NCBI RefSeq assembly: GCF_012641265.1
Contig: NZ_JABAHZ010000003.1
Span: forward strand, 248,001 to 312,000
Direction of reading: 5' to 3'
From: Chitinophaga eiseniae
GTDB taxonomy: Bacteria; Bacteroidota; Bacteroidia; Chitinophagales; Chitinophagaceae
DNA: 64,000 nt
Shown: positions 46,375-54,405 of the stretch, piece by piece
How the letters are laid out: every line of letters begins with the position of its first letter
Numbering within the stretch: position 1 is the first letter of the stretch
Translations under genes and position numbers: made by a program
Notes under the pieces: model-generated
Databases searched by the model: none
Seen by the model: the letters and a program-made list of their open reading frames with translations, nothing else
What the model was told of the DNA's origin: nothing

Positions 46375-46413
46375 CGAAGGTACAAAAAGTTTGTAATAAA
46401 CAAACTTTTTGTA
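46375..46413 (-). promoter_or_regulatory. promoter with double palindromic operator
   Basis: Two copies of a 5-3-5 palindrome, ACAAA-AAG-TTTGT (46382-46394) and ACAAA-CTT-TTTGT (46400-46412), themselves form a 13-bp inverted repeat (46381-46393 with 46401-46413). On the minus strand TTTG (46404-46401) and TACCTTCG (46382-46375), 18 bases apart, make a -33/-7 pair for the 110-residue gene. The sites cover the -33 and touch the -7, as expected for repression. Confidence 0.65.
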
Positions 46414-46580
46414 AAATCGAAAATATATTAAGTATAATAATACGTCACATAAAACAGCCAGAAGTTGCTGCGATATTGGTAAAGACCACTAAGATGACTC
46501 CCCGCTAATTCATGGGATTAAGCTCCCGACAATTGTATTGCTATATAGATTGTTTGTTACAGTGTCAACAAATGTATTTC

Positions 46581-47630
46581 TCAATTAATCAACACCTCAC
46601 TCAATTCCTTATTATTCAAAAACGTATAATCCGTCAGTGTATTCAGGAAAAAGTAAAGCTGCCTTTTTTCCCGGTCGGAAAGTGGGATACCTGATTTCAC
46701 CAGGGGATCGGTGGTGGGTGTTACTTTTATACCATGGTCGTAGAAGTCAAATACCTGGAAAATATCGAAGAAACGGCCGTCGTGCATATAAGGGGCGCTT
46801 TTGAGAATATTGCGCAGGGAAGGCACCTTAAAACGAAGATTATCGTCGGTATTACCGGTAATTTTCATGCGACCTACATCGTTCAGGGCGGGCAGATAGG
46901 GAAGGCCGTTGCTGCGATAGGTTAGATCGGTAAACAGTGGTTCCTTATGACAGGCGGCGCACTTCTCCTGGAATACGCTATAGCCGGCCTTTTCCTCCTC
47001 TGAAAAGGTGGCTCCCGGCAGATGTTGCATAACGCTGTCGTATTTGGAATTGGCAGATACCATGGTGGCAATAAACTGTGTAAATGCCTTGAACATACGC
47101 TCGCTCGTGATTTCGGGAGAACCGAAGGCAGCTTTAAACATTTTGCGGTATTGGGGATCTGCCTGCATTTTCTGCAACAACTCCTTCAGGTCCATGGCCA
47201 TTTCGTTACGATCTGTGAGTGGAGTAAGCGGTTGTATTTCGAGGTGATTTACACCACCATCCCACATGAAGGCTTTTTGCCAAATCATGTTGAATAGCGT
47301 GGGTACAGAGCGGGTTCCCTGCTGGCCGGCCACACCATGAGCCAGCGCATGATCAAAATGCCCGAATGCAGCAAACTGCTGGTGACAAAAGCCACAGGAT
47401 ACGGTGCTATCTTTCGACAGGCGGTAATCATAAAACATAAAACGGCCCAGCGCTACGCCGGGTTTGGTAAGCGGATTGCGGGGGAAGTCGTATACCGGCC
47501 GGGGAAAGTGTGGAGGCAGTTGCAGGAAGTAAGGCGCAGGCTCGCCGCGGTGACGCTTTCTGGCTCCCGCCTGCACCAGCGCCAGCCAGGCGCAAAACGC
47601 TGCTATAATATATATCGCTTTATGCTTCAT
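46581..47630 (-). CDS. di-heme peroxidase of the MauG/MbnH type
   Basis: 349 residues, exported (hydrophobic segment about 5-21). Two c-type heme sites, CGFCH near 78-82 and CAACH near 223-227, define the cytochrome c peroxidase/MauG family. Conserved stretches include GRFMFYD near 62 and SAPYMHDGRF near 284. It lies eight bases behind an MbnP-like gene. In methanobactin systems MbnH oxidises a tryptophan of MbnP to kynurenine to build a copper site, so this is probably such a modifying enzyme rather than a simple peroxidase (inference from the pairing). Confidence 0.88.
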   Translation of the reverse strand: MKHKAIYIIAAFCAWLALVQAGARKRHRGEPAPYFLQLPPHFPRPVYDFPRNPLTKPGVALGRFMFYDYRLSKDSTVSCGFCHQQFAAFGHFDHALAHGVAGQQGTRSVPTLFNMIWQKAFMWDGGVNHLEIQPLTPLTDRNEMAMDLKELLQKMQADPQYRKMFKAAFGSPEITSERMFKAFTQFIATMVSANSKYDSVMQHLPGATFSEEEKAGYSVFQEKCAACHKEPLFTDLTYRSNGLPYLPALNDVGRMKITGNTDDNLRFKVPSLRNILKSAPYMHDGRFFDIFQVFDFYDHGIKVTPTTDPLVKSGIPLSDREKRQLYFFLNTLTDYTFLNNKELSEVLIN

Positions 47631-47638
47631 GTATGTTG

Positions 47639-48388
47639 TTAGTCGGATATACCGGTCACCCGGAACATATGCTGGTAATTACGGGCTACCTTACGCGCAT
47701 TCACGCCAGGCGCCATGATGACCGCCACCTGTTTAAAGCTCACGGTATCTGGTAAAAACCATTTGGCTACATCAGCGCTGAGTTGCACCTCTGGCTGTTT
47801 TCCAGCGGATATGGTTAATGGCTGCGGGAAGGGAAGCTCCACATATTTCAATACCTGGTTGGCTGCTTTATAGCCACCGGTATGAAACAGGAATTCCTGT
47901 GTGGGAGAAGTTATTACCGGGGAATGTCCTTCCATCTGCGCCATAATATACCCGCTGTTCCAGGTCCAGAACATGCCAGATTCTACTGCCAATGCGCCGG
48001 ATTGCACGCCGCTTACATTGCGGATACTGTCGACGCCAATGAGAAAACGAATGCTTTTATATTGTCCGGCGGGTACGTTATCTAACCGTATTATCTTAGA
48101 ACTGTCGATAGCATCATCTACCAGGAAATAAGATACGGGCAAAGTACTTCTTTTACCATCTGCTGTTTCCAGGGAAAAATTACTGAGAAAATAACGGAAA
48201 CGGCTAATCGTAAAAGGCTCGCCGGAAGGATTGGTATAAGTTACCTGGTTTCTTACCAGCGGCTGTGCGCCCATGATATGCGTGATATGCAGCTGCAGGG
48301 ACGGGTTGCCGTTGCCGGGAGCGCCGGCAAACAGGATGGTTACCAGCAGGAACCAGCCAGCATAGGCAAAAAAAATCCGCAAAATCAT
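47639..48388 (-). CDS. MbnP-like putative copper-binding protein
   Basis: 249 residues with an N-terminal export signal (about 1-25). The body is beta-rich and shows F-R-Y-F-L-S-N near 64-70, the family hallmark M-F-W-T-W-N-S-G-Y near 139-147 and F-H-T-G-G near 168-172. These fit the MbnP family, whose best-studied member binds copper through a kynurenine made by its MbnH partner. The tryptophans of the hallmark stretch are candidate modified residues. The first codons lie in the right arm and T-run of a terminator (48374-48428). No methanobactin gene is nearby. Confidence 0.85.
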   Translation of the reverse strand: MILRIFFAYAGWFLLVTILFAGAPGNGNPSLQLHITHIMGAQPLVRNQVTYTNPSGEPFTISRFRYFLSNFSLETADGKRSTLPVSYFLVDDAIDSSKIIRLDNVPAGQYKSIRFLIGVDSIRNVSGVQSGALAVESGMFWTWNSGYIMAQMEGHSPVITSPTQEFLFHTGGYKAANQVLKYVELPFPQPLTISAGKQPEVQLSADVAKWFLPDTVSFKQVAVIMAPGVNARKVARNYQHMFRVTGISD

Positions 48389-48428
48389 GGTGTCCTCTTT
48401 TACAGGAAGTTACATGATTTTGCGGATT
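48374..48428 (-). terminator. terminator of the fucose operon, overlapping the next start codon
   Basis: Perfect 16-bp arms (48374-48389 with 48413-48428). On the minus strand the stem is followed by eight T residues. The right arm includes the ATG (48388-48386) of the MbnP-like gene and the T-run encodes its residues 5-7, so termination and translation start share the same bases. Confidence 0.88.
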
Positions 48429-48451
48429 ATATATGAAAAAGAAATAACTGG

Positions 48452-49690
48452 TTATACCCTCTTATATCCTCTCCAACCGTATAAGAACACGATGAAAAAG
48501 CAGATAGTAGGAATACCGTAGGAAATAGCCAGTGACTGCCATTCGGTAACAATCCCCATTATATAAGGTACAGAAGCACCTCCCACGATAGACATTACCT
48601 GGAAGGAAGCACCCCGCTTAGTATTTTTTCCCAGGTCTTTTACGCCCAGCGCAAAAATAGTGGGGAACATGATAGACATGAAGAAGAAAACGGCGATCAG
48701 TGCGTACACAGAAGGCGCACCGCTACCTGTCATCACAAACGCGCATAAGCACATATTTACAAACGCATAAACAGCCAGCAGCACGTTAGGCGCAATGGTA
48801 CGCATCAGTGCGGTGCCTACAAAACGGCCGCCCATAAACAATGCCATGCCCACGGCCAGCAGGTAGGAAGCCTTTTCGGTGGAAATACCATGCCAGTAAG
48901 TAGTAACGTAGTTAATAAACAGCGCTCCTACTCCCACCTGTGCCGCCACGTAAAAAAACTGTGCTACTACGCCCAGCACGAAGTGCCGGTGTGCAAAAAG
49001 CGGGCGGGTGTCTTCCATTACTTCTTTTCCTTCCTGTTCTGCCTCTTTGATTTCCGGTAACGGCGTTCTGTAGAAGAAGCCTGCAATCAGCAATACAATG
49101 ATGCCGATAGCGATATAAGTCAACTGTACAGTAGTCAGGTCGCCATTGCCTGCGCCAAAGAATAATTTACCACCGATAATAGGCCCCAGGAAAGATCCCA
49201 GTCCATTGAAGCATTGTGATAAATTGAGTCGTTGTTCAGATGTTTCCGTTGCACCTAATACGGTTACATAAGGATTGGCAGCGGTTTCCAGGCAGGCTAA
49301 CCCGCAAGCCAGGATAAATAATGCCGCCAGGAAAAAGTCGAAGTTCAATGCGCTGGCAGCCGGATAAAACAAGAAAGCACCGATAGCATATAACATCAGC
49401 CCCAGGATAATGCCTTTCTTGTATCCGAATTTATTCATAAACATCCCTGCGGGCAATGCCATCAGGAAATAAGCACCAAAATAAGCACCCTGTAATAAGG
49501 TAGAACGCTTGGTGGTAATGTTCAATACTTCCTGGAAATGCTTATTCAGCACATCTAACAGACCATAGGCCAGTCCCCACAGGAAAAACAGGCTGGTCAC
49601 CAGTATAAACGGGAACAGGTAGCTACCCGGCTTTGCGCCGGTATCTTTGGTACTGGTATAGGTGGAATTACTTACTGCGCCTCCGGCCAT
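48452..49690 (-). CDS. fucP: L-fucose:proton symporter
   Basis: Inner-membrane MFS sugar permease of the FucP family, 412 residues with about twelve transmembrane segments beginning near residue 25. Family features are FFLWGLAYGLLDVLNKHFQ near 36-54, G-A-Y-F-G-A-Y-F near 69-76 and ACLETAANPYVTVLG near 132-146. It imports L-fucose (or a related sugar) for the oxidative pathway encoded upstream and is the last gene of the operon, 61 bases behind the dehydrogenase gene. Confidence 0.93.
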   Translation of the reverse strand: MAGGAVSNSTYTSTKDTGAKPGSYLFPFILVTSLFFLWGLAYGLLDVLNKHFQEVLNITTKRSTLLQGAYFGAYFLMALPAGMFMNKFGYKKGIILGLMLYAIGAFLFYPAASALNFDFFLAALFILACGLACLETAANPYVTVLGATETSEQRLNLSQCFNGLGSFLGPIIGGKLFFGAGNGDLTTVQLTYIAIGIIVLLIAGFFYRTPLPEIKEAEQEGKEVMEDTRPLFAHRHFVLGVVAQFFYVAAQVGVGALFINYVTTYWHGISTEKASYLLAVGMALFMGGRFVGTALMRTIAPNVLLAVYAFVNMCLCAFVMTGSGAPSVYALIAVFFFMSIMFPTIFALGVKDLGKNTKRGASFQVMSIVGGASVPYIMGIVTEWQSLAISYGIPTICFFIVFLYGWRGYKRV

Positions 49691-49751
49691 AACGAAGAAT
49701 TTAATGATTCAGGTAAAATGTATAATGATAACGGTTGTTGGCTCTTGTTCC

Positions 49752-50534
49752 TTAGCTGATGGATCTGTCGAGATGGGTGTAACCACCATCTACATAAACT
49801 ATTTGTCCGGTTGTATGAGACGAACGTGGCGACAGCAAAAACACGGTGGTGTTAGCGATTTCTGCTGAGGTAGTCATTCTTCTTTCGAATGGAATTTTGG
49901 CCGTGATGGATGCCAGCTTTTCCTGCGGATTAGGTAAGGAATTAATCCATGTTTCATACAATGGCGTCCATACTTCGGCCGGGATCACGGTATTGATACG
50001 GATAGAATACGGCAGCATTTCTACCGCCCATTCGCGGGTAAGGGCATTGATAGCGCCTTTGGAAGCGGCATAGCCGCTGGTATTACCCTGACCAGTGGTA
50101 GCTACTTTAGAACCGATGTTTACAATATTACCTTTGGTAGCTTTCAGGTAAGGCAATGCAAAATGAGCCAGGTTATAGTAGTGGGATAAGTTATTTTGCA
50201 ATGATTGCATAAATCTTTCCGGGCTACCATTTTCCAGCCCTACGCCGTCGTTGGCGCCGGCATTGTTTACCAGTCCGTCTATTTTGCCATACTTAGCTAC
50301 GGTTTCAGTGATTACTTTTCTGCAGTCATCTACCAGTCCGAGTTCGGCGGTAACGGCAAGAGCCTTACCACCAGCGGCGATAATATCGCTGACTGTTTTT
50401 TCATTGTCTGCCGTGCTTCTGCCGGCAATTACCACAATACCTCCTTCTGCAGCTACCAGTTTAGATATGGCTTCTCCAATGCCTTTAGCGCCACCGGTAA
50501 CTATTATCACTTTCTCCTGTAATCCTAAATCCAT
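49752..50534 (-). CDS. short-chain dehydrogenase, probable L-fucose dehydrogenase
   Basis: 260 residues, classical SDR. Cofactor motif TGGAKGIG near 13-20, N-N-A-G near 91, catalytic S-K, Y-A-A-S-K near 157-161, C-terminal VDGGYTHLDR. In the fucose operon the expected job is NAD(P)-dependent oxidation of L-fucose to L-fucono-1,5-lactone. A role in ketodeoxyfuconate oxidation is less likely because the SDR at 53476 fits that better. Sits 20 bases behind the lactonase gene. Confidence 0.82.
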   Translation of the reverse strand: MDLGLQEKVIIVTGGAKGIGEAISKLVAAEGGIVVIAGRSTADNEKTVSDIIAAGGKALAVTAELGLVDDCRKVITETVAKYGKIDGLVNNAGANDGVGLENGSPERFMQSLQNNLSHYYNLAHFALPYLKATKGNIVNIGSKVATTGQGNTSGYAASKGAINALTREWAVEMLPYSIRINTVIPAEVWTPLYETWINSLPNPQEKLASITAKIPFERRMTTSAEIANTTVFLLSPRSSHTTGQIVYVDGGYTHLDRSIS

Positions 50535-50554
50535 AGTGTGTATGATATTATTTT

Positions 50555-51382
50555 TTATAGATGATAAAATGAGCAGGCATTACCTCCCATTATTTGTTGT
50601 TGTTCTGATGTTGATAAGGTGCTGATAAAATCGGTGACGATATGTTTCACCTCATGGTATTGCGCTGCCAGCAGGCATACGGGCCAATCGGAGCCATATA
50701 CCAGCCTGTTGGCGCCAAATGCTTCCAGGGCCACTTCCAGGAAGGGCCGGAAATGCGCGGGCTTCCACTGCTGCCAATCGGCTTCGGTAACCAGTCCGCT
50801 CAACTTGCAGTATACATGCGGGGCCCGGGCGATGCGCCGCATTTGTGCCGCCCATTCTGCCAGTTCACCGGTTTTAATATACGGCTTGGCCAGGTGATCG
50901 ATGATGAGCGCCTGGTCGGGAAACAGCTGTACAAATTCTTCTACGGCTGGTAACTGTTTCGGATATACGAGAATATCATATGTAAACTGGTGTTGTGCCA
51001 ATGCTTTGATACCCCGGCAGAAATTTCCTCCCAGCAGGAAATTGAAATCCGGTTCTGCCTGTACAATATGGCGGAAGCCTTTCAGCAGCGGGTGACCGGC
51101 ATATTGTTGCAATTGCTCGTGGATGTTATCGGCCCGCAGGTCGATCCAACCCACTACTCCTTTGATAAAGTCGTGCTTTTCGGCGAGCGACAGCAAAAAG
51201 GAGGTTTCTTCGGCCGACTGATCGGCCTGTACGGCTATACAGCCATGAACGCCATTATCTTCCAGCACCGGTATTAAATCTTCCGGTAAAAAATCGCGGC
51301 GGATCACCTGCATGGATTCATCTATCCAGGCATCCCGAACCGGCTGATACTGCCAGAAATGTTGGTGTGCGTCAATAATCAT
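50555..51382 (-). CDS. amidohydrolase, probable L-fuconolactonase
   Basis: 275-residue amidohydrolase_2 protein. The metal motif D-A-H-Q-H-F-W is at about 4-10; further active-site blocks are G-F-R-H near 95-98, I-D-H-L-A-K-P near 173-179 and Y-G-S-D-W-P near 233-238. Relatives open fuconolactone, rhamnonolactone or galactarolactones. The ATG at 51382 is chosen because it begins directly at the family N-terminus M-I-I-D-A-H-Q-H; an in-frame ATG 13 codons earlier is less likely. Confidence 0.88.
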   Translation of the reverse strand: MIIDAHQHFWQYQPVRDAWIDESMQVIRRDFLPEDLIPVLEDNGVHGCIAVQADQSAEETSFLLSLAEKHDFIKGVVGWIDLRADNIHEQLQQYAGHPLLKGFRHIVQAEPDFNFLLGGNFCRGIKALAQHQFTYDILVYPKQLPAVEEFVQLFPDQALIIDHLAKPYIKTGELAEWAAQMRRIARAPHVYCKLSGLVTEADWQQWKPAHFRPFLEVALEAFGANRLVYGSDWPVCLLAAQYHEVKHIVTDFISTLSTSEQQQIMGGNACSFYHL

Positions 51383-51400
51383 ATGAGTATTTGTATGATA

Positions 51401-51433
51401 CTCCTGTCCCCCGTAATACACAGAGGACAGGAG
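51401..51433 (-). other. intercistronic hairpin in the fucose operon
   Basis: CTCCTGTCC (51401-51409) pairs perfectly with GGACAGGAG (51425-51433). No T-run follows on the minus strand, so it may adjust mRNA stability between the mutarotase and lactonase genes. Confidence 0.5.
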
Positions 51434-51442
51434 CAGGTGGCA

Positions 51443-51772
51443 TTACAATGCAAAAATTTGTTCCATGATCATCCACTTCTCGCCGTTTTGGGCTACCGGC
51501 AAAGATTGCTGGTATTTCCACATCAGGTCCTCCCATACTTTTACCGCGGGGTTGGCCGCATCCATGGCTGCTTTACGTTCAAAAGAGAAAGTATCATCTA
51601 CTTCCATGATCATAAACAAACGGTTACCGATACGGTAAATATCCATGACCGTAATACCGGCATCCGTAATGCTTTTCTTTATTTCGGCAGATACGTTGCG
51701 GTGATAAGCTTCGTATTCGCTGATCGACTGCGGATCATCTACCAGGTCCAGTGCCAGACAATATCTTTTCAT
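51443..51772 (-). CDS. L-rhamnose/L-fucose mutarotase
   Basis: 109-residue RhaM-type mutarotase (DUF718). It shows A-L-D-L-V-D-D near 7-13, Y-H-R-N-V near 23-27, D-I-Y-R-I-G-N-R-L-F-M near 44-54 and W-E-D-L-M near 80-84. It speeds anomer interconversion so that the dehydrogenase receives the right form of the sugar. It lies five bases behind the hydrolase gene. Confidence 0.92.
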   Translation of the reverse strand: MKRYCLALDLVDDPQSISEYEAYHRNVSAEIKKSITDAGITVMDIYRIGNRLFMIMEVDDTFSFERKAAMDAANPAVKVWEDLMWKYQQSLPVAQNGEKWMIMEQIFAL

Positions 51773-51777
51773 ACCGG

Positions 51778-52629
51778 TTATTTATAAGCTACTGCTGTTT
51801 GTTTGGAAGTACCCAGGCCATCGATACCCAGTTCGATAACATCGCCTGCTTTCAGGTATACCTGTGGATTCATACCCAGGCCCACTCCTGCCGGTGTACC
51901 GGTAGAGATCATATCTCCCGGGAGCAGGGTCATAAACTGGCTGAGGTAAGACACCACATATTGTACATTGAAGATGAAGTTAGAGGTGTTGCCATCCTGC
52001 ATTTTCTGGCCGTTAACGGTGAGCCATAAACGAAGATTATTGACGTCGGCAATTTCATCTTTGGTAGCCATCCATGGGCCCAGTGGAGCAAACGTATCGC
52101 AGCTTTTTCCTTTCACCCATTGTCCGCCTCTTTCGATCTGGAAGGCTCTTTCGCTATAGTCGTTGTGGAGGCAGTAACCGGCTACATAATCCAGCGCATC
52201 TTTTTCTTCTACGTAAGTAGCTTTTTTACCAATCACTACTACCAGTTCTACTTCCCAGTCGGTTTTTTCGCTGTTACGCGGGATCACCAGGTTATCGTTA
52301 GGTCCTACCAGCGCGGTAGTGCTTTTGAAGAACACGATAGGCTCTGCGGGAATAGCAGCATTGGTTTCGCGGGCATGGTCAGCATAGTTAAGACCAATGC
52401 AAATGATTTTGGAAGGACGCTGGATAGGGGCTCCAAGGCGGGTGCCTGCAGGTACCTGCGGGCATTCGCCGGCGTGCTGGGCAAACCAGGCAGCCAGGCG
52501 CGTTAATCCATTGGTGGCAAAGAATTTCTCTCCATAGTCTTCTCCAAATGCACTCACATCAAACATGCCGGCATCTGTTACAAGGCCTGCTTTTTCTTCT
52601 CCCGGTAAACCGAACCTGATCAGTTTCAT
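51778..52629 (-). CDS. fumarylacetoacetate-hydrolase family, probable diketodeoxyfuconate hydrolase
   Basis: 283 residues. The catalytic FAH domain (about 70-280) carries IGLNYADHARE near 78-88, the metal ligands in T-D-W-E-V-E-L near 121-127 and D-Y-S-E-R near 157, and STGTPAGVG near 247-255. In the oxidative fucose pathway this family cleaves 2,4-diketo-3-deoxy-L-fuconate to pyruvate and lactate; the operon supports that role. It could also accept the rhamnose-derived analogue. Confidence 0.88.
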   Translation of the reverse strand: MKLIRFGLPGEEKAGLVTDAGMFDVSAFGEDYGEKFFATNGLTRLAAWFAQHAGECPQVPAGTRLGAPIQRPSKIICIGLNYADHARETNAAIPAEPIVFFKSTTALVGPNDNLVIPRNSEKTDWEVELVVVIGKKATYVEEKDALDYVAGYCLHNDYSERAFQIERGGQWVKGKSCDTFAPLGPWMATKDEIADVNNLRLWLTVNGQKMQDGNTSNFIFNVQYVVSYLSQFMTLLPGDMISTGTPAGVGLGMNPQVYLKAGDVIELGIDGLGTSKQTAVAYK

Positions 52630-52651
52630 TTCAATATATTTTTTATTATGC

Positions 52652-53401
52652 TTACTTAATTTCTTTCAATGTTTTTACCTGCAACCGTCCATTTTCCACA
52701 TGCAGATCAATCATCGGTTCTGCCTTGTTATCTTTTACAAAGGAGAAATACACATGATCTGGCTGACCGGTAGGTTGAATCACTCCTTTGGTACCTTTGG
52801 GAACGGCCATGAACATGCTTTTCCTGATACCGCCAAATTCCACATACAGCTCCAGGCTATCTGGCGAAGCATCGGGCTTTATTTCTGCAATGAAATCGCC
52901 AATGATGTTGCCTGACTGGAAATTTTTCTTGTATTGCTGCACCATGTCGCTGCCGGCAGATACTTTACCCAATCCCATGGTATTTTCCATATAGCCCCAG
53001 ATACGTTCAGACGGAGAAGCAAACCATAATATCTTCAGATCATTTTTATCACTCAAGGAGGCGTGATAATAACGTGGCTGGTGGTTAGCTTTCAATACGC
53101 CGATATAACAGCTGTTAGGCGCATCCCACAACACTTTGTACAGGTCGGCATCTGATACATCTTTTAAAATCGTCTGTTCAAAGGTCTTTTCCTTGGTCTG
53201 ACCATTCAGCTGGAAGTTGATGGAGACCAGCGCTGTATCTTTATCCCGGTTAGCAATACTAACCGCTATCTTCCCTGCTGGTGTAGCCGGTACCACGGCA
53301 GACGTATCTGCGCCGGGTTTACTGTTTGCAGATTGATTCCCGCTGTTACAGGCAGTAAATATGGCCAATGCGATTGCCAGCCCTATCCGAAATTGTTGCA
53401 T
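52652..53401 (-). CDS. lipoprotein of unknown function in the fucose operon
   Basis: 249 residues beginning with a lipoprotein signal peptide (hydrophobic segment then I-F-T-A-C near residue 18). The mature part has a serine/alanine-rich linker, then a beta-rich domain with GQPDHVYFSFVKDNKAEP near 217-234. No family recognised. The ATG at 53401 gives a standard signal peptide; an earlier in-frame ATG would add 19 residues. It lies between two catabolic genes with short gaps, so it is co-transcribed; a surface or periplasmic sugar-binding role is possible. Confidence 0.65.
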   Translation of the reverse strand: MQQFRIGLAIALAIFTACNSGNQSANSKPGADTSAVVPATPAGKIAVSIANRDKDTALVSINFQLNGQTKEKTFEQTILKDVSDADLYKVLWDAPNSCYIGVLKANHQPRYYHASLSDKNDLKILWFASPSERIWGYMENTMGLGKVSAGSDMVQQYKKNFQSGNIIGDFIAEIKPDASPDSLELYVEFGGIRKSMFMAVPKGTKGVIQPTGQPDHVYFSFVKDNKAEPMIDLHVENGRLQVKTLKEIK

Positions 53402-53475
53402 GATATAATTAAAAATTAATGAATGAATAAATCGAAAGATACGGGTAATCGTCCGCACTTTGACACCCCATTCTA

Positions 53476-54261
53476 TTAATTATTCAACCTGATAAAACCA
53501 CCATCAATAGGATAATCGGTACCGGTAATAAATCCTGCTTCATCGGAGCAGAGATATAAAGCCAGGTTACCTACTTCCACTGGTTTGGCCATGCGCCCAA
53601 TAGGCTGTGTTTTACTCAGTTTTTCAAACATTTCCGCCTCTTTACCGGGATAGTTTTTGGCAATAAACCCATCTACAAACGGTGTATGTACCCTGGCAGG
53701 AGATATACAGTTGCAGCGGATATTAGCGCCCAGGTAATCTTTCGCTACGGATAATGTGAGCGTCAGTACCGCCCCTTTACTCATAGAGTAGGCCAGCCGG
53801 TCTGGGATGCCCACGCTGGAGGCAATGGAGGCTACGTTGAGGATGACCCCGCCGCCCTGTGCTTTCATTTGTTTAATTACTGCATACATGCAGTTATAAG
53901 TACCTTTTACATTGACCTGGTATACCCGGTCGAAGTCCTGTTCTGTAGTATTCTCCAAATTCCCCACATGTGCAATACCGGCGCAATTCACCAGGATATC
54001 CAGTTTTCCGGCCGTTTTCACAATCCCATCCATTACCTGGATCACTGCTGCCTGGTCGGCCACATTGCAGGCATGTACGGTAGCCTGACCGCCTGCCGCC
54101 CTGATTTCCTCCGCTGTAGTCTTCCCGCCATCTTCATTCAACTCCAGGATATGCACCTGTGCACCCTGTGCGCCAAATGTTTTCGCTATTGCCTGTCCTA
54201 TGCCGCTACCACCACCTGTGATAACCGCCACTTTACTATCTAATCTGAACAGTTCCATCAT
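53476..54261 (-). CDS. short-chain dehydrogenase, probable 2-keto-3-deoxy-L-fuconate dehydrogenase
   Basis: 261 residues, classical SDR. TGGGSGIG near 15-22, N-C-A-G near 91-94, catalytic S then Y-S-M-S-K near 158-162, and a C-terminal TGTDYPIDGGF block. Such enzymes oxidise 2-keto-3-deoxy-L-fuconate (or rhamnonate) at C4, the step before the FAH-type hydrolase encoded two genes downstream. It is the promoter-proximal gene of the operon. Two adjacent ATG codons can start it. Confidence 0.83.
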   Translation of the reverse strand: MMELFRLDSKVAVITGGGSGIGQAIAKTFGAQGAQVHILELNEDGGKTTAEEIRAAGGQATVHACNVADQAAVIQVMDGIVKTAGKLDILVNCAGIAHVGNLENTTEQDFDRVYQVNVKGTYNCMYAVIKQMKAQGGGVILNVASIASSVGIPDRLAYSMSKGAVLTLTLSVAKDYLGANIRCNCISPARVHTPFVDGFIAKNYPGKEAEMFEKLSKTQPIGRMAKPVEVGNLALYLCSDEAGFITGTDYPIDGGFIRLNN

Positions 54262-54278
54262 TAAAAATTTTAAGGGTT

Positions 54279-54286
54279 CTAAAATA
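54279..54286 (-). promoter_or_regulatory. possible -7 element of the fucose operon
   Basis: On the minus strand TATTTTAG, one base off TAnnTTTG, lies 18 bases before the first ATG, with a TTG about 21 bases upstream. Confidence 0.35.
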
Positions 54287-54344
54287 CCTATTAATATAAG
54301 GCGATTACAATTGTATTTTCACTGTATTTCATACTTTCTTGCCT

Positions 54345-54352
54345 TATTTTCG
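54345..54352 (+). promoter_or_regulatory. possible -7 element of the dipeptidase gene
   Basis: TATTTTCG, one base off TAnnTTTG, lies 53 bases before the start at 54406. The same variant stands before mgtE. Confidence 0.35.
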
Positions 54353-54405
54353 CAAAATTCAATAATTAGGCGCGAATTTGGTGCTTTTTTGAGAATTTTA
54401 AGGAC

